Shown: positions 16,028 through 25,329, counted from the stretch's first letter. The stretch: 64,000 nt of DNA from Subtercola endophyticus (GCF_021044565.1 NZ_CP087997.1:4154001-4218000), one strand, 5' to 3'. Numbers and translations: made by a program. Notes: generated by a model from the letters alone, not told the origin.

Positions 16028-17277
16028 GAAGTGACCTCCTCGTTGGGCGTGGTCGGGCTATCGGCAGCCCTCGGCACGGCCTTTCGATAGAACGTGTACG
16101 CCTGTAACGGGCGGCCGCCGAACCGCGTGAACGCGGCCGCCGAAGCCGGGTTGTCGCGATCGATGTAGGTGCTGCGCAGGGCGGAGTACCCGCGCTCGCG
16201 CAGGTTGTGCTGCAGTTGCCGCGTGAGCAGGCTCAGGATGCCCTGCCCCTGCCGAGGCGGATCCGTTCCCTGAATCACCAGCACCGCCTCACGCCGGTAC
16301 CGCGCGCGCGTCGCGAGCAACTGCAGCTGGCGCGGCAGGCTGAGCCGGCCGCGCACCTTCTGCACGAATTCGGTGATGTCGGGAATGACCAACACGAACG
16401 CGGTCGCCCGGTGGGAACGGGCATCCCGTGCCAACAGCAGAAGCCGCTCGTCGAGCAAGAACGCCAGACCATCGGTGGCCGCGGACATTTCGGCGGCAGT
16501 GATCTGCGTGTAGTAGGGCAGTTGCGCGAACGAGGCGTTCAACAGCTCGAGCAGCTCGGGGATGAGCGTGCGCATGCGGCGTTTCGAGCCGTATTCGAGG
16601 CGCACCCCGGCCGCCTGCCACTCGTCCAACGAGGGTCTGCGCGGGGCATCGGAGAGCCGGCCGGGGCGCACGATGAAGGTGTCGGCCTCGCCCCAGCGCT
16701 CAAAGCCTGCGGACTCGTACACCGAAGGCACCCAGACGGGATTCCACGCGGAGTCGACGAATCCGCGCTGGTCGAACCCCGAAGTGATGACGCCGCCGGA
16801 CTGGTTCGGCAACAGCGACACCGGCCCGAAGAGTGCTGAAGCGCTGGCCTCGGTGGCCCGTGCTTCAAGGTGGGCGAACAGCGCCTGGGCTGCGGCGTCG
16901 TCTTCGAACTCGGTCGCTCCGAACAGCAGCAGTTTCTCGCCGAGTTTCTCGTCGAGACGGCGGTCGGTGTGCACGGTGCTGCGCGCGACCACCCGGCCGC
17001 CGCCGCTGTCTTCGCCTGCCGGGGCGCTCGCGTGGCTCGCGTCGTTGCTACCGCCGCCGTCTCCGCCGGCCGTCGCGCTCGCGTGGCCCGTGTCGCCGGA
17101 ATCGCGCACGACGACGAGCTCGATGGGCTCCGGATGCGGGCTCGCGCCCGTGAACCACGACCGGATGCTCGACTCCAGTAGTGGCACATAGAGGTCGGCC
17201 GGCCACAGCCGCAGCGGAAGCTCGATGAATTCGCGCAGCGACGCCTCGCCCGTCACGCGCTCGACGGTCAGCGTCAT
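16024..17277 (-). CDS. YghO-like GNAT superfamily protein
   Basis: A 417-residue protein starting at ATG 17277, which overlaps the upstream stop by four bases (ATGA). The N-terminal half shows the YghO-type order: FIELPLRLWPADLYVPLL, then GPVSLLPNQSGG...GFDQRGFVDSAWNP and YESAGFERWGEAD. The C-terminal half is a GNAT acetyltransferase-like fold with QGQGILSLLTRQLQHNLRERGY and PASAAAFTRFGGRPL. The role may be acyl transfer to an amine. A Gly/Asp-rich insert near residue 70 is probably an expansion. It lies between the dimeric-barrel protein and the nitroreductase in a coupled operon. Confidence 0.7.
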   Translation of the reverse strand: MTLTVERVTGEASLREFIELPLRLWPADLYVPLLESSIRSWFTGASPHPEPIELVVVRDSGDTGHASATAGGDGGGSNDASHASAPAGEDSGGGRVVARSTVHTDRRLDEKLGEKLLLFGATEFEDDAAAQALFAHLEARATEASASALFGPVSLLPNQSGGVITSGFDQRGFVDSAWNPVWVPSVYESAGFERWGEADTFIVRPGRLSDAPRRPSLDEWQAAGVRLEYGSKRRMRTLIPELLELLNASFAQLPYYTQITAAEMSAATDGLAFLLDERLLLLARDARSHRATAFVLVIPDITEFVQKVRGRLSLPRQLQLLATRARYRREAVLVIQGTDPPRQGQGILSLLTRQLQHNLRERGYSALRSTYIDRDNPASAAAFTRFGGRPLQAYTFYRKAVPRAADSPTTPNEEVTS

Positions 17278-18266
17278 GGATCCACCTCCCCGCTCGCCTC
17301 GGGCACAGGGGGAGCGGTGTGCAGGCGGATGTAGCCGCCCGTGCCGTTCTTGGTGTCGCGGGTGATCCATTGCATGAGGGCGCGGTGCGCGGGAAGCCGC
17401 GCGAAGGCCAGCAGGTCGTCGCGCGTGGCGAAGAACGCGAGGGTACCGAGCGTGAACGGAGGTTGCCAGTAGACCGTGTGCCACACATAGCCGTGCAGCG
17501 TCTGCAAACGCGCGACCATCGGGTACCAGGTGCGCGACAGCGTCAGAAGCGCTCGGGGGCCGCGGTACTTCGTGGCACCGACGAACATCGCCGTGGCGTC
17601 GGTGACAGGTCGCCCGTCTTCGCCGACCGCCGTGGATGTCGTCGTGCCTGCCCGTGCGGGTGCTGGCTTCGCAGCCGCAGCCGCAGCCGCAGCCGCCGTC
17701 GAGCTACGAGTTTGTGCCGGTGCGGAGCGCCGCGACCCACCCGAATCCGCAGCTCGATGAGGATGTTCGGGCACTGCGGGTGTCGCGACGAGCGGGGGAG
17801 TCGTGCCGCGGGCGGCTTCGACCGAGGTCGGGGTGAAGTGCTCGATGTGCGCCATCACGTTGCCCTCGGCGCGCCAGACCCCGTTGCTGTAACCGCTCGG
17901 CTCGGCGACGAGCAGCCTGGTGCTCTCGGAGAAGCTCGATGCCGCATCGCGGTAGGCCTCTGCGTTCGCGACGGTATCGAAGAAGACGATGGCGCCGTGC
18001 TTCGGGCCCCGCCAGAACGTCTTATGCCACACGTACCCCGGGGCGCTCGGAATCTCGCCAGAAGCCTTAGCTGACTGTCGCGAAAACCAGGGTGTGCCCG
18101 TATTCATGCCGAAGACTCCGGAGTTTCCGTCTTGTTCACGGTTCTCGCGTGCCGCTCGGCCGACAAGAACGCCCGATCGGGCGCCTGCCGCGGCACCGAA
18201 CTCCACCACGACAAGCGCTCGGGCGCCTGCCTGCTTCGGTGCCTTCGAAAAGTCGGTGGTGCGCAT
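17274..18266 (-). CDS. Tandem dimeric-barrel (monooxygenase-like) protein
   Basis: About 330 residues. Two similar segments, GYVWHKTFWRGPKHGAIVFF (around residue 77) and GYVWHTVYWQPPFTLGTLAFF (around 262), each followed by a helix (NAEAYRDA, DDLLAFARLP), indicate two ferredoxin-like dimeric alpha/beta-barrel domains. An Ala-rich linker with a run of nine alanines joins them. Such folds occur in heme-degrading and quinol monooxygenases and in proteins without catalysis. The start is placed at 18266 because the upstream stop overlaps it by one base (TGATG). The second gene of the coupled operon. The substrate is unknown. Confidence 0.6.
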   Translation of the reverse strand: MRTTDFSKAPKQAGARALVVVEFGAAAGARSGVLVGRAARENREQDGNSGVFGMNTGTPWFSRQSAKASGEIPSAPGYVWHKTFWRGPKHGAIVFFDTVANAEAYRDAASSFSESTRLLVAEPSGYSNGVWRAEGNVMAHIEHFTPTSVEAARGTTPPLVATPAVPEHPHRAADSGGSRRSAPAQTRSSTAAAAAAAAAKPAPARAGTTTSTAVGEDGRPVTDATAMFVGATKYRGPRALLTLSRTWYPMVARLQTLHGYVWHTVYWQPPFTLGTLAFFATRDDLLAFARLPAHRALMQWITRDTKNGTGGYIRLHTAPPVPEASGEVDP

Positions 18267-19864
18267 CAGCTGTCGCCACCCGCGGCCCCGGCCGCCGCCT
18301 CACCACTCGTCACGAGGTACACGTTCTTGATCTTGCTCGAGGTGCCTGCGAAGACGCCGGTGCCGTGGTCGTGCAGCTCGATGCGCACGTCGGCCGTGCT
18401 GGCGTCTTCGGCGAGAGACTGGGCGATGTCGCGCGAAACGCTCGCGAGGTGTCGAAGCACGCCGGCGGCGGAGCGGGCCCGGAGGTCTGCCCGGGCATCC
18501 GGAGCCAGAGTGGCGCCGGGGCGCAACTGCAGATGGATGACCGGCCGCTGCTCGAGTTCGCCGATGTCGAGCAGGCTGAGCTTGAACGACTCGATCTCGG
18601 CGGCATACGGATTGTCGAGGTAGAGCCCGTTCTCGACGTCGAGCGGATAGATATTCGCCCCCATGTACGAGATCGTGGAGTCTTTGCGCCCGAAGAGCAG
18701 AACGAACGGCAGCTTCATGCGCTGCGAGGCGAACGCCCGCTCGAAGGCCAGCGCCAGCCGCGGAAACGCGGCCACGTAGCCGCTCATGTCGGGAAACGAG
18801 ACCAGCCGCGCCTCGTCACCGATGTTGTAACGCACCTTCGGGCTCATGATGGCGGTCGAGTTCAGCGTGACGAGCAGCTCGCCCTCGGCCGTGGTCTCGA
18901 GGTACGTCTCGAGCGGGTTGTACTGAAAGATCATGGGTGTTCGGTCTTCGTCGGGCCCCAGAACCCGCGCACGCAGGTCGGTGTTGGCCACGAGACTTCG
19001 CCGCAGCCACACCGACAGGTCGCTCTCACCCGCCATTCCGATGGTGAGGTCAGACGCTCCGTACCCCGAATACACCCGGGCGAACCGTTGCTCGAGGTAG
19101 TCGCGCAGCCCCTCGGTGAGTGCCTCGCCGCCCACGAAGCCGTTGAGCTCGTAAGCGTCCCAGTCGAAGCCCTCGGCATCGAGCCGGTCTCGCAGATGCT
19201 TCAGAAACGGCGGATACGCGCTGATGAGATACGTATACGAGGGGCCGAAGTGCTTCAGGGTGTCGACGATCTTCTCGATGTCGGGGCCGGTGTTCTTCAC
19301 CATGGCGACCTTCGACATGGCGAGCCCGGTGTTGGTGCCGGTCGCCCACGCTCCCATCGAGAACGCGTTGATGCAGAACAGCCGTCGCGACCCGAAGAGC
19401 AGAGTGATGTAGCCCGCCACGTTGGCGTGCACGGTTCGCAGCTCGTCTTTCGAGCGCATCCAGTTGTACGGCGTTCCGCTCGAACCGCTCGACTCGTCGA
19501 CGACGGTTCCGACGGTGACGATGGATCCGCCCCAGCAGCGGTCGTCTTCGCTGAAGCGGTCGACGTAGTCTTTTTTCGACGTGGGCCGGAACGCGCTGAG
19601 GTTCCACCAGCGAAACCCGAACCGAGGCCGGAATCCGCTCTCGTCGAGGTACCGCCGATAGGCCGGAACGTCGAGATAGGCCTGCTGCGCGATCATCCAT
19701 GCATTCACGCGCGCGAAGCGTTCGAACGACGGCTGGTAGTGCCTCGCGGTGAACCGCCACAACACCGGGTGGAGTCGGTACACGCCGTAGAACGCCGTGA
19801 CGAGCGCGGTGACCAGGCGCAGCACGATGCGGCGGCCCAGCCCGATGGGGCTCGTGTTCGGCAT
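18266..19864 (-). CDS. PaaK-like adenylate-forming enzyme (CoA ligase family)
   Basis: A 532-residue protein related to phenylacetate-CoA ligase. The AMP-binding P-loop-like motif ESSGSSGTP (residues 122-130), the GGEALTEGLRDYLE segment, VYSGYGASDL (the adenine motif) and the YNIGDEARLVSF...FGRKDSTISYMGANIYP block are all in order. It should activate a carboxylate as an acyl-adenylate and pass it to CoA or another acceptor. The start at ATG 19864 follows AAGGAG. It opens the minus-strand operon that continues with a dimeric-barrel protein, a YghO-like GNAT and a nitroreductase, which suggests synthesis or modification of a small molecule. Confidence 0.8.
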   Translation of the reverse strand: MPNTSPIGLGRRIVLRLVTALVTAFYGVYRLHPVLWRFTARHYQPSFERFARVNAWMIAQQAYLDVPAYRRYLDESGFRPRFGFRWWNLSAFRPTSKKDYVDRFSEDDRCWGGSIVTVGTVVDESSGSSGTPYNWMRSKDELRTVHANVAGYITLLFGSRRLFCINAFSMGAWATGTNTGLAMSKVAMVKNTGPDIEKIVDTLKHFGPSYTYLISAYPPFLKHLRDRLDAEGFDWDAYELNGFVGGEALTEGLRDYLEQRFARVYSGYGASDLTIGMAGESDLSVWLRRSLVANTDLRARVLGPDEDRTPMIFQYNPLETYLETTAEGELLVTLNSTAIMSPKVRYNIGDEARLVSFPDMSGYVAAFPRLALAFERAFASQRMKLPFVLLFGRKDSTISYMGANIYPLDVENGLYLDNPYAAEIESFKLSLLDIGELEQRPVIHLQLRPGATLAPDARADLRARSAAGVLRHLASVSRDIAQSLAEDASTADVRIELHDHGTGVFAGTSSKIKNVYLVTSGEAAAGAAGGDS

Positions 19865-19969
19865 GAAAGATCTCCTTGATCGGTTCTTGAGAGAATATCA
19901 GCAGCCGACGACATCGCGCAGGATGCATTCCGCGCACTAATGTGGGTGACGCAGGTAAGGAGCTTCACC

Positions 19970-21760
19970 ATGCTGTTGCAAGGCGTAGGAGTCGGTCGTG
20001 GTTCTGCAGTCGGGCCCACGCTCAGGATGCCCGAACCCCTCGCCGAGCCGACCGACGAGCCGAGCGACGCGTCGCCGTCTGCCGAGTTCGCGCGAATTCA
20101 CGAGGCGCTCGCCCACGTCGCAGCCGATCTCGAGGCACGGGGCGCTGCTGCCGGCGGAGAAGCCCAAGACGTGCTCAACGCCCAGGCGCTGATGGCGCAA
20201 GACCCGACCATCGCCGACGACATTCAGGTGAGGTTGGGCGATCGTAAGTCGGCCGATCGCGCGGTGTATGAAGCCTTTGCGGGCTTTCGCGACCTGTTGC
20301 TGCAAATGGGCGGCTACATGGCCGAGCGGGCGACCGATCTCGACGACGTTTCGCAGCGCATCATCGCTCGGCTGCGGGGCGTGCAGGCGCCGGGCGTTCC
20401 CGAGTCGGAGACCCCGTTCATCCTGGTCGCCCATGACCTCGCGCCCGCCGACACCGCGCTGCTCGATCTGACGAAGGTCATCGGGCTCATCACACGCGAA
20501 GGCGGCCCCACTTCGCACACAGCGATTCTTGCGCGGTCGAAGTCGATTCCGGCGATCGTCGGCGTGGGCGGCGCCGAAGAACTCGCTGACGGCACATTCG
20601 TCGTGCTCGATGCCGGCAGCGGAACCGTCAACACTCAGCCCACCGACGACGACCTCGCCGAAGCCCGTGCCGCGATCGCTGCGCGAGCGGCCGTCGCTGC
20701 GGCTCCGCTGAGCGCGGGTGCGCTCGCCGACGGAACGCTGGTGCCGCTGCTGGCCAACCTCGGCTCGGCCGACGGAGCCGAAGAAGCTGTCGCACTCGGC
20801 GCCGAGGGCGTCGGGCTCTTTCGCACCGAGTTCTTGTTTCTCGACGCGACGGAGGCTCCCTCGGTCGAGACGCAGGTCGCCGAATACGAGCGGATGCTGC
20901 GGGCCTTCGTGGGCAAAAAGGTCGTCGTTCGCGTGCTCGATGCGGGCGCAGACAAGCCGCTCAGCTTTCTGAACGACGAAAAAGAAGAGAATCCGGCGCT
21001 GGGGCTGCGGGGCATCCGTGCCCTGCGGGCGAGTGAGCAGATTCTGCGCGACCAGCTCACCGCTCTGGCCATCGCCGAGGCGCGTGTCAACGGTTTCGCG
21101 CCCGACACTGCGCCTGTTCAGGTGCAGGCCGCCAGCGATCTCGGCAGCCTCGAATTCGGTGACGAGAAAGTGGATGCGGCCGAAGCTCTGGCCTCCTCAG
21201 AACAGCCCGCGAACACGGTCGAGGTCTGGGTGATGGCGCCGATGGTGGCCGACTACGACGACACGGAGTACTTCGTCTCGCTGGCCCGCGAGCTGGGCGT
21301 TCGGGTCGCCGGGGTGATGGCCGAGGTGCCCTCGCTCGCGGTCGTCGCCGACCAGGTGTTCGACATCGCCGACTTCGTGAGCATCGGAACCAACGACCTC
21401 ACGCAGTACACCTTGGCCGCCGACCGCTTGCTGGGGTCGGTCGCGAACCTGCAAGATCCGTGGCATCCCGCGGTGCTGCGGCTCGTCGGCATGATCGGGC
21501 GCGCCGGGCGCGACGCGTCGAAGCCCGTGGGCGTGTGCGGCGAGGCGGCGGCGGATCCGCTGCTCGCGGTGGTGCTGGTGGGGCTCGGCGTGACCACGCT
21601 CTCGATGACGCCGGCGGCACTGGCGGATGTTCGCGCCGAACTCTCGCGCCACACCCTCGCCGAGGCGCAAGAACTCGCCCGCGTGGCGGTCACCGCCACC
21701 TCCGCCGCCGCTGCGCGCCAGGCCGTGACCCGCCTCTCCGCCGCCAACGCCGTAGGCTGA
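19970..21760 (+). CDS. ptsI: Phosphoenolpyruvate-protein phosphotransferase (EI)
   Basis: A 596-residue enzyme I of the PTS, which moves phosphate from PEP to HPr. The phospho-acceptor histidine is in GGPTSHTAILARS; the PEP-binding domain shows GVGLFRTEFLFLD, ENPALGLRGIRA, SIGTNDLTQYTLAADR and a C-terminal PVGVCGEAAADP with the catalytic Cys. The start is ATG 19970 after TAAGGAG, 30 bases inside the longest frame. The residues between the LRGIRA and MAPMVADYDD motifs contain a variable Ala-rich stretch. No ptsH or sugar-specific EII lies in the window. It diverges from the PaaK-like gene. Confidence 0.95.
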   Translation: MLLQGVGVGRGSAVGPTLRMPEPLAEPTDEPSDASPSAEFARIHEALAHVAADLEARGAAAGGEAQDVLNAQALMAQDPTIADDIQVRLGDRKSADRAVYEAFAGFRDLLLQMGGYMAERATDLDDVSQRIIARLRGVQAPGVPESETPFILVAHDLAPADTALLDLTKVIGLITREGGPTSHTAILARSKSIPAIVGVGGAEELADGTFVVLDAGSGTVNTQPTDDDLAEARAAIAARAAVAAAPLSAGALADGTLVPLLANLGSADGAEEAVALGAEGVGLFRTEFLFLDATEAPSVETQVAEYERMLRAFVGKKVVVRVLDAGADKPLSFLNDEKEENPALGLRGIRALRASEQILRDQLTALAIAEARVNGFAPDTAPVQVQAASDLGSLEFGDEKVDAAEALASSEQPANTVEVWVMAPMVADYDDTEYFVSLARELGVRVAGVMAEVPSLAVVADQVFDIADFVSIGTNDLTQYTLAADRLLGSVANLQDPWHPAVLRLVGMIGRAGRDASKPVGVCGEAAADPLLAVVLVGLGVTTLSMTPAALADVRAELSRHTLAEAQELARVAVTATSAAAARQAVTRLSAANAVG

Positions 21761-21803
21761 CCCCCCTCTTTCTCTCTCTCTCTCCCTCCCTCTCCGTGGT
21801 TGG

Positions 21804-21865
21804 GATCGACTTTGCGAAAAAGCCCCCAAAACCGCGCGGGAAGGGGCTTTTTCACAAAGTCGATC
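21804..21865. terminator. Long inverted repeat, probable ptsI terminator
   Basis: Arms of 23 bp (starting gatcgactttgcgaaaaagc, 22 of 23 paired) surround a short loop. The A- and T-rich ends next to the GC core fit a bidirectional Rho-independent terminator. A CT-rich tract precedes it at 21763-21795. Confidence 0.85.
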
Positions 21866-21966
21866 TCGGGCGCAAGCTGGGAAGGCGCCGAAAGTTGAGG
21901 GGCGGGGTGGGGCGAGGAGCCATGTCGATCACGGGGGAGGGTGCGCGGGCTGGGTAGCCTGGATGT

Positions 21967-22722
21967 ATGTCCGCCACGCAGCCTCCGCGACGCCGGGTAT
22001 CGCAGAAGGTGTACCGCCGGCGCCGCCTGGTCGTGCTGCTGGGAGTGCTCGCGGTGATCGTGGTGGTGCTGCTGGTCATCCTGCGACCGGGGTCGGGCAA
22101 GGCCGAGACGGCGGCCCCCGCGACGGCGACGCCGGGCGCGACGGATTCCGCCGGGGCTCTGGGTGCCGCGACCCCGGCGCCCGCGGCGAGCGGCACGGGC
22201 GCGGGCAGCGCGGGCACGGGTGCGGGCGACGCCGGCGCGACGCCCAGCGCTGCCCCGAGCGCAGCGGCGACGGATGCCCCGGCCCCCGCCGCGAGCGAGA
22301 CCCCCGCCGACGGATCCGCTGCCTGCGCGGCCGGAAACATCACGGTGACGGCCATCACCGACGCGAACGACTACTCCAGCGGCAACCTGCCCATGCTCTC
22401 GTTCAGCATCGTCAACACCGGTTCGCAGCCCTGCACGATCAACGCCGGAACGTCGCAGCAGGTCTATACGATCACCAGCGGAACCGAGACCTACTGGCTC
22501 TCGACGGACTGTCAAACGGGTGCCACCGATACACTCGCCATGCTCGAGCCGGGTAAGACCATCACGTCGACACCGTTCGCCTGGAACCGCACCCGCTCGT
22601 CGAAAGACTCCTGCGCCTCTACCTCGCCGCCGGCTGTTCCGGCCGGTGGGGCGGCCTACCACCTCTCGGTGAGCGTCGACGGAATCGCGTCGGCGCAGTC
22701 GGCCCAGTTCATCCTCGAGTAG
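21967..22722 (+). CDS. Membrane-anchored extracytoplasmic beta-domain protein
   Basis: A 251-residue protein with a basic N terminus, one transmembrane helix (residues 21-40, LVVLLGVLAVIVVVLLVIL) and a long Ala/Thr/Gly-rich linker. A C-terminal beta domain follows from about residue 120, with four or more cysteines (SAACAAGNITV, SQPCTI, STDCQTG, KDSCAS) that could form disulfides. DUF4232-type domains look similar, but I cannot confirm the family. TAGCCT lies exactly 6 bases before ATG 21967, suggesting a leaderless mRNA. The likely location is the outer face of the membrane. Confidence 0.65.
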   Translation: MSATQPPRRRVSQKVYRRRRLVVLLGVLAVIVVVLLVILRPGSGKAETAAPATATPGATDSAGALGAATPAPAASGTGAGSAGTGAGDAGATPSAAPSAAATDAPAPAASETPADGSAACAAGNITVTAITDANDYSSGNLPMLSFSIVNTGSQPCTINAGTSQQVYTITSGTETYWLSTDCQTGATDTLAMLEPGKTITSTPFAWNRTRSSKDSCASTSPPAVPAGGAAYHLSVSVDGIASAQSAQFILE

Positions 22723-22763
22723 CTGCGCCCTCGCCGTTAATCCCAGCGGGATACGATCAAGGC

Positions 22764-24833
22764 ATGTCGACCCTGTCTCGCTCGCCGGTGGCCGCAACTC
22801 TCGACATCACCATAACGCAGGGCGCTCTGCGCGGCGCGCGCGAGCGGGGAATCGAGACGTGGCGCGGCATTCCGTATGCGGCGCCGCCTGTCGGCGAGCT
22901 GCGATTCCGTGCCCCTCAACCGCCCCTGTCGTGGCGCGGCGTTCGGGATGCGCGCCAGTTCGGCGCCGTTTCGCCGCAGTCGCGCGAAGGAAACTTCATC
23001 GGGGCGGCGAAGAACGCTCCGATGAGCGAAGACTGCCTCACCCTGAACGTCGTGCGCCCGGCGCGCCCGGTGCGCCCGACGCCGGCGCGCCGGGCGCGAA
23101 CGAGCGGTGACGAGCGTGGTGCTGACGGCGGCACGCGGGCGCCCGCCGACAGCGGCGATCCCGAGCCGGCCCTGCTGCCCGTGATGGTGTTCATCCACGG
23201 CGGCGCGTACAGCGTGGGGTCGTCGGCCGAGGTTCCGCACAACGGCGACACTCTCGCGCGCGAGGCGAACATCGTCTACGTCTCGATCAACTACCGGCTC
23301 GGAGCCCTCGGCTTTCTCGACTTCACGGCCTACTCGACGGCCGAACGGATGATCGAGAACAACCTCGGCCTGAAAGACTGCGTTGCGGCGCTCGAGTGGG
23401 TTCAGGCGAACATCCGGATGTTCGGGGGCGACCCCGACCGCGTGACGCTGTTCGGCGAGTCGGCGGGCGCCAACGCGGTGACGACGCTGATGACCGTGCC
23501 CCGGGCATCCGGTCTCTTTGCGCGGGCGATTGCGCAGAGTTCGCCGACGAATGCTGTGTATCCGCCAGACCTGACACAGGCGTGGGCCGCACAATTCGTC
23601 GAGCTGCTGAGCGAGCGCGTGTCGAATGACAGTGTCGAGAACACCTCCGCCGAGGAGGCGGGCGAGATGCTCGTCACGGCGAGCTGGCGCGACCTGATCA
23701 GGGCGACGGATTCCCTCACCGTGAGCGCGCCCGACGACGACCCCGGAACCATCGCCCTGTGCCCGGTCATCGACGGCGACTTTCTGCCGGAGCGGCCGCT
23801 CGATGCGTTCAAGGCGGGACGCGCGCATCCGGTGCCCCTCATCATCGGCACGAACGACCGCGAGGGAGCCCTCTTCACCGGCCGGCTCGACATTCTGGCA
23901 ACCACGCCCAAGCGCATTCGGGCGATCTTCGCCAAGACGAAGAAGAAGGCGCGCAAGGCGATCAAGGCTGAGTATCCGGGACTGCCTGCCAAGCGCGCGG
24001 CTCATGACTTCGGGGGCGACTACGCGTTCTGGTACCCGACGGTGAAGGTCGCCGAGCGGCACTCGCGATTCGCGCCGGTGTACTTCTATCGTTTCGACAT
24101 CGCGCCGCGCCTGGTGCGCCTGGCCGGCTTCGATGCGACCCACGGACTCGAGCTCTTCGCGCTGTTCGACCGCATGGGCGGAACGTTCGGGCGCACCATG
24201 ACGCTGCTCGGCGGTCGCCGCGCGTTTGTGCGCACGGGCGCTCGTATGCGGCGGTATTGGGGTGCGTTCGCGTACTCGGGCGACCCGAACGGTGGCTCGG
24301 GTGACTCGGCCGGCTCGGGTGGTTTGGGTGACTCGGGTGGCTTGGGTGACTCGGCCGGCTTGGGTGACCCGAACGGTGGCGGCGGAGTGGGTGCCCCGGG
24401 TCGCGCGGGAGGTGGCGTGGCTGGCTCCGGTGGCTCGGGCGACTCGGCCGGCTTGGGCGACCCGAACGGTGGCGGCGGAGCGGGTGCCCGGGGTCGCTCG
24501 GGCGGTGGCGCGGCCGATGACGCGAGCAGTGTCGGGACTCAGGCCGGCGAGAGCGATGACGGTAGTGGGACTTCCATCGGCACACGCGGCAGCAGCGTCA
24601 GGACTTCGGCCGGCACGCGCGTCGTGAATGGCAGCCGTAGCGGCGGGCTCAGCGTGCGTGCCGCGGGAGGCGATGAGCAGACGCCCGAATCGACGACGGC
24701 GGCCTTCGGCGGATGGCCCCGTTACGACGAACAGACCCGCCAGACGCTCATCATCGACGCGTACGACCGCGTCGAGCACGATCCGCGCGCTTCGCGCCGC
24801 CTCGCGTGGCAGGCCTTCGTTCCGCACGTGTGA
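22764..24833 (+). CDS. Type-B carboxylesterase/lipase with low-complexity insert
   Basis: A 689-residue esterase of the carboxylesterase type-B family. ETWRGIPYAAPPVGELRF, SEDCLTLNV, the oxyanion motif FIHGGAYSVGS, and the nucleophile motif FGESAGANAV are present. LGLKDCVAALEWVQANI is also typical. The usual length is about 500 residues; here about 140 residues (505-645) of Gly/Asp/Ser repeats (units like GDSAGLGDPNGG) are inserted before the conserved C terminus WPRYDEQTRQTL. The histidine of the triad is probably in GFDATHGLEL. TACGAT lies 6 bases before ATG 22764, so the mRNA is probably leaderless. Confidence 0.85.
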   Translation: MSTLSRSPVAATLDITITQGALRGARERGIETWRGIPYAAPPVGELRFRAPQPPLSWRGVRDARQFGAVSPQSREGNFIGAAKNAPMSEDCLTLNVVRPARPVRPTPARRARTSGDERGADGGTRAPADSGDPEPALLPVMVFIHGGAYSVGSSAEVPHNGDTLAREANIVYVSINYRLGALGFLDFTAYSTAERMIENNLGLKDCVAALEWVQANIRMFGGDPDRVTLFGESAGANAVTTLMTVPRASGLFARAIAQSSPTNAVYPPDLTQAWAAQFVELLSERVSNDSVENTSAEEAGEMLVTASWRDLIRATDSLTVSAPDDDPGTIALCPVIDGDFLPERPLDAFKAGRAHPVPLIIGTNDREGALFTGRLDILATTPKRIRAIFAKTKKKARKAIKAEYPGLPAKRAAHDFGGDYAFWYPTVKVAERHSRFAPVYFYRFDIAPRLVRLAGFDATHGLELFALFDRMGGTFGRTMTLLGGRRAFVRTGARMRRYWGAFAYSGDPNGGSGDSAGSGGLGDSGGLGDSAGLGDPNGGGGVGAPGRAGGGVAGSGGSGDSAGLGDPNGGGGAGARGRSGGGAADDASSVGTQAGESDDGSGTSIGTRGSSVRTSAGTRVVNGSRSGGLSVRAAGGDEQTPESTTAAFGGWPRYDEQTRQTLIIDAYDRVEHDPRASRRLAWQAFVPHV

Positions 24834-25007
24834 CCGCGCCGGAGCCGGTGAAACGGAGGAGATTTCGATGGCGTGGGGCGAATAGCAGCTCACGCCTGCG
24901 GATTCTCCTCTGAATTCACGCCGGCGGGCGCGGCTGCGGAGTGTGTGCCGCCCGAGAGTGTGCAAGTGGTGGGATGTTTGGCCCGTGGGGGTGGCCGGGG
25001 CGCGGGC

Positions 25008-25184
25008 GGGCCAGAGTGTGGACCTGCTGTGCGGGTGGGCCAGAGTGTGGACCCTGCTGTGCGGGTGGGCCAGAGTGTGGACCCTGCTGTGCGGGTGGGC
25101 CAGAGTGCGGACCCTACTGTGCGTGCGGGCAAGAGTGCGGGCCTACTGTGCGGGTAGGCCAGCGTGCGGGCCTACTGTGCGGGC
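25008..25184 (+). repeat. 30-bp tandem repeat array (about 6 units)
   Basis: About six units of a 29-30-bp word (gggccagagtgtggaccctg plus gctgtgcgggt-type continuation) run head to tail, with later units drifting at the G/A positions. The array is open in three frames because no stop occurs in the unit, but no ribosome site or homology supports a gene. The whole stretch 24834-25329 holds nothing else. Confidence 0.85.
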
Positions 25185-25329
25185 GGCAGCGTGCGAGCAC
25201 CGGCCCGCCCATGTCGGTCCAGCGGGCATCGCTACCCGTTAGGTGACCTGCCCGTTAGGCGACCTGTTCGATCGCGCCGGCCTGACGCGCACGTCGGGAT
25301 GTGGTCGGGTGTGGAGAGCCGATGCAGGG

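Noticed and set aside
18092..19879. 595-aa plus-strand ORF opposite the PaaK-like gene
   Set aside because: Shadow of the minus-strand enzyme, whose motifs are intact; the antisense product is His/Arg/Asp-rich without family features.
22737..24965. 742-aa minus-strand ORF opposite the carboxylesterase
   Set aside because: Shadow frame maintained by high GC and by the tandem repeats.
25008..25184. CRISPR array
   Set aside because: Units are directly abutting without unique spacers, and no cas genes are present.
24873..25246. Cys/Trp-rich proteins encoded by the 30-bp repeat
   Set aside because: All three frames stay open only because the repeat unit has no stop; no start signal or homology.
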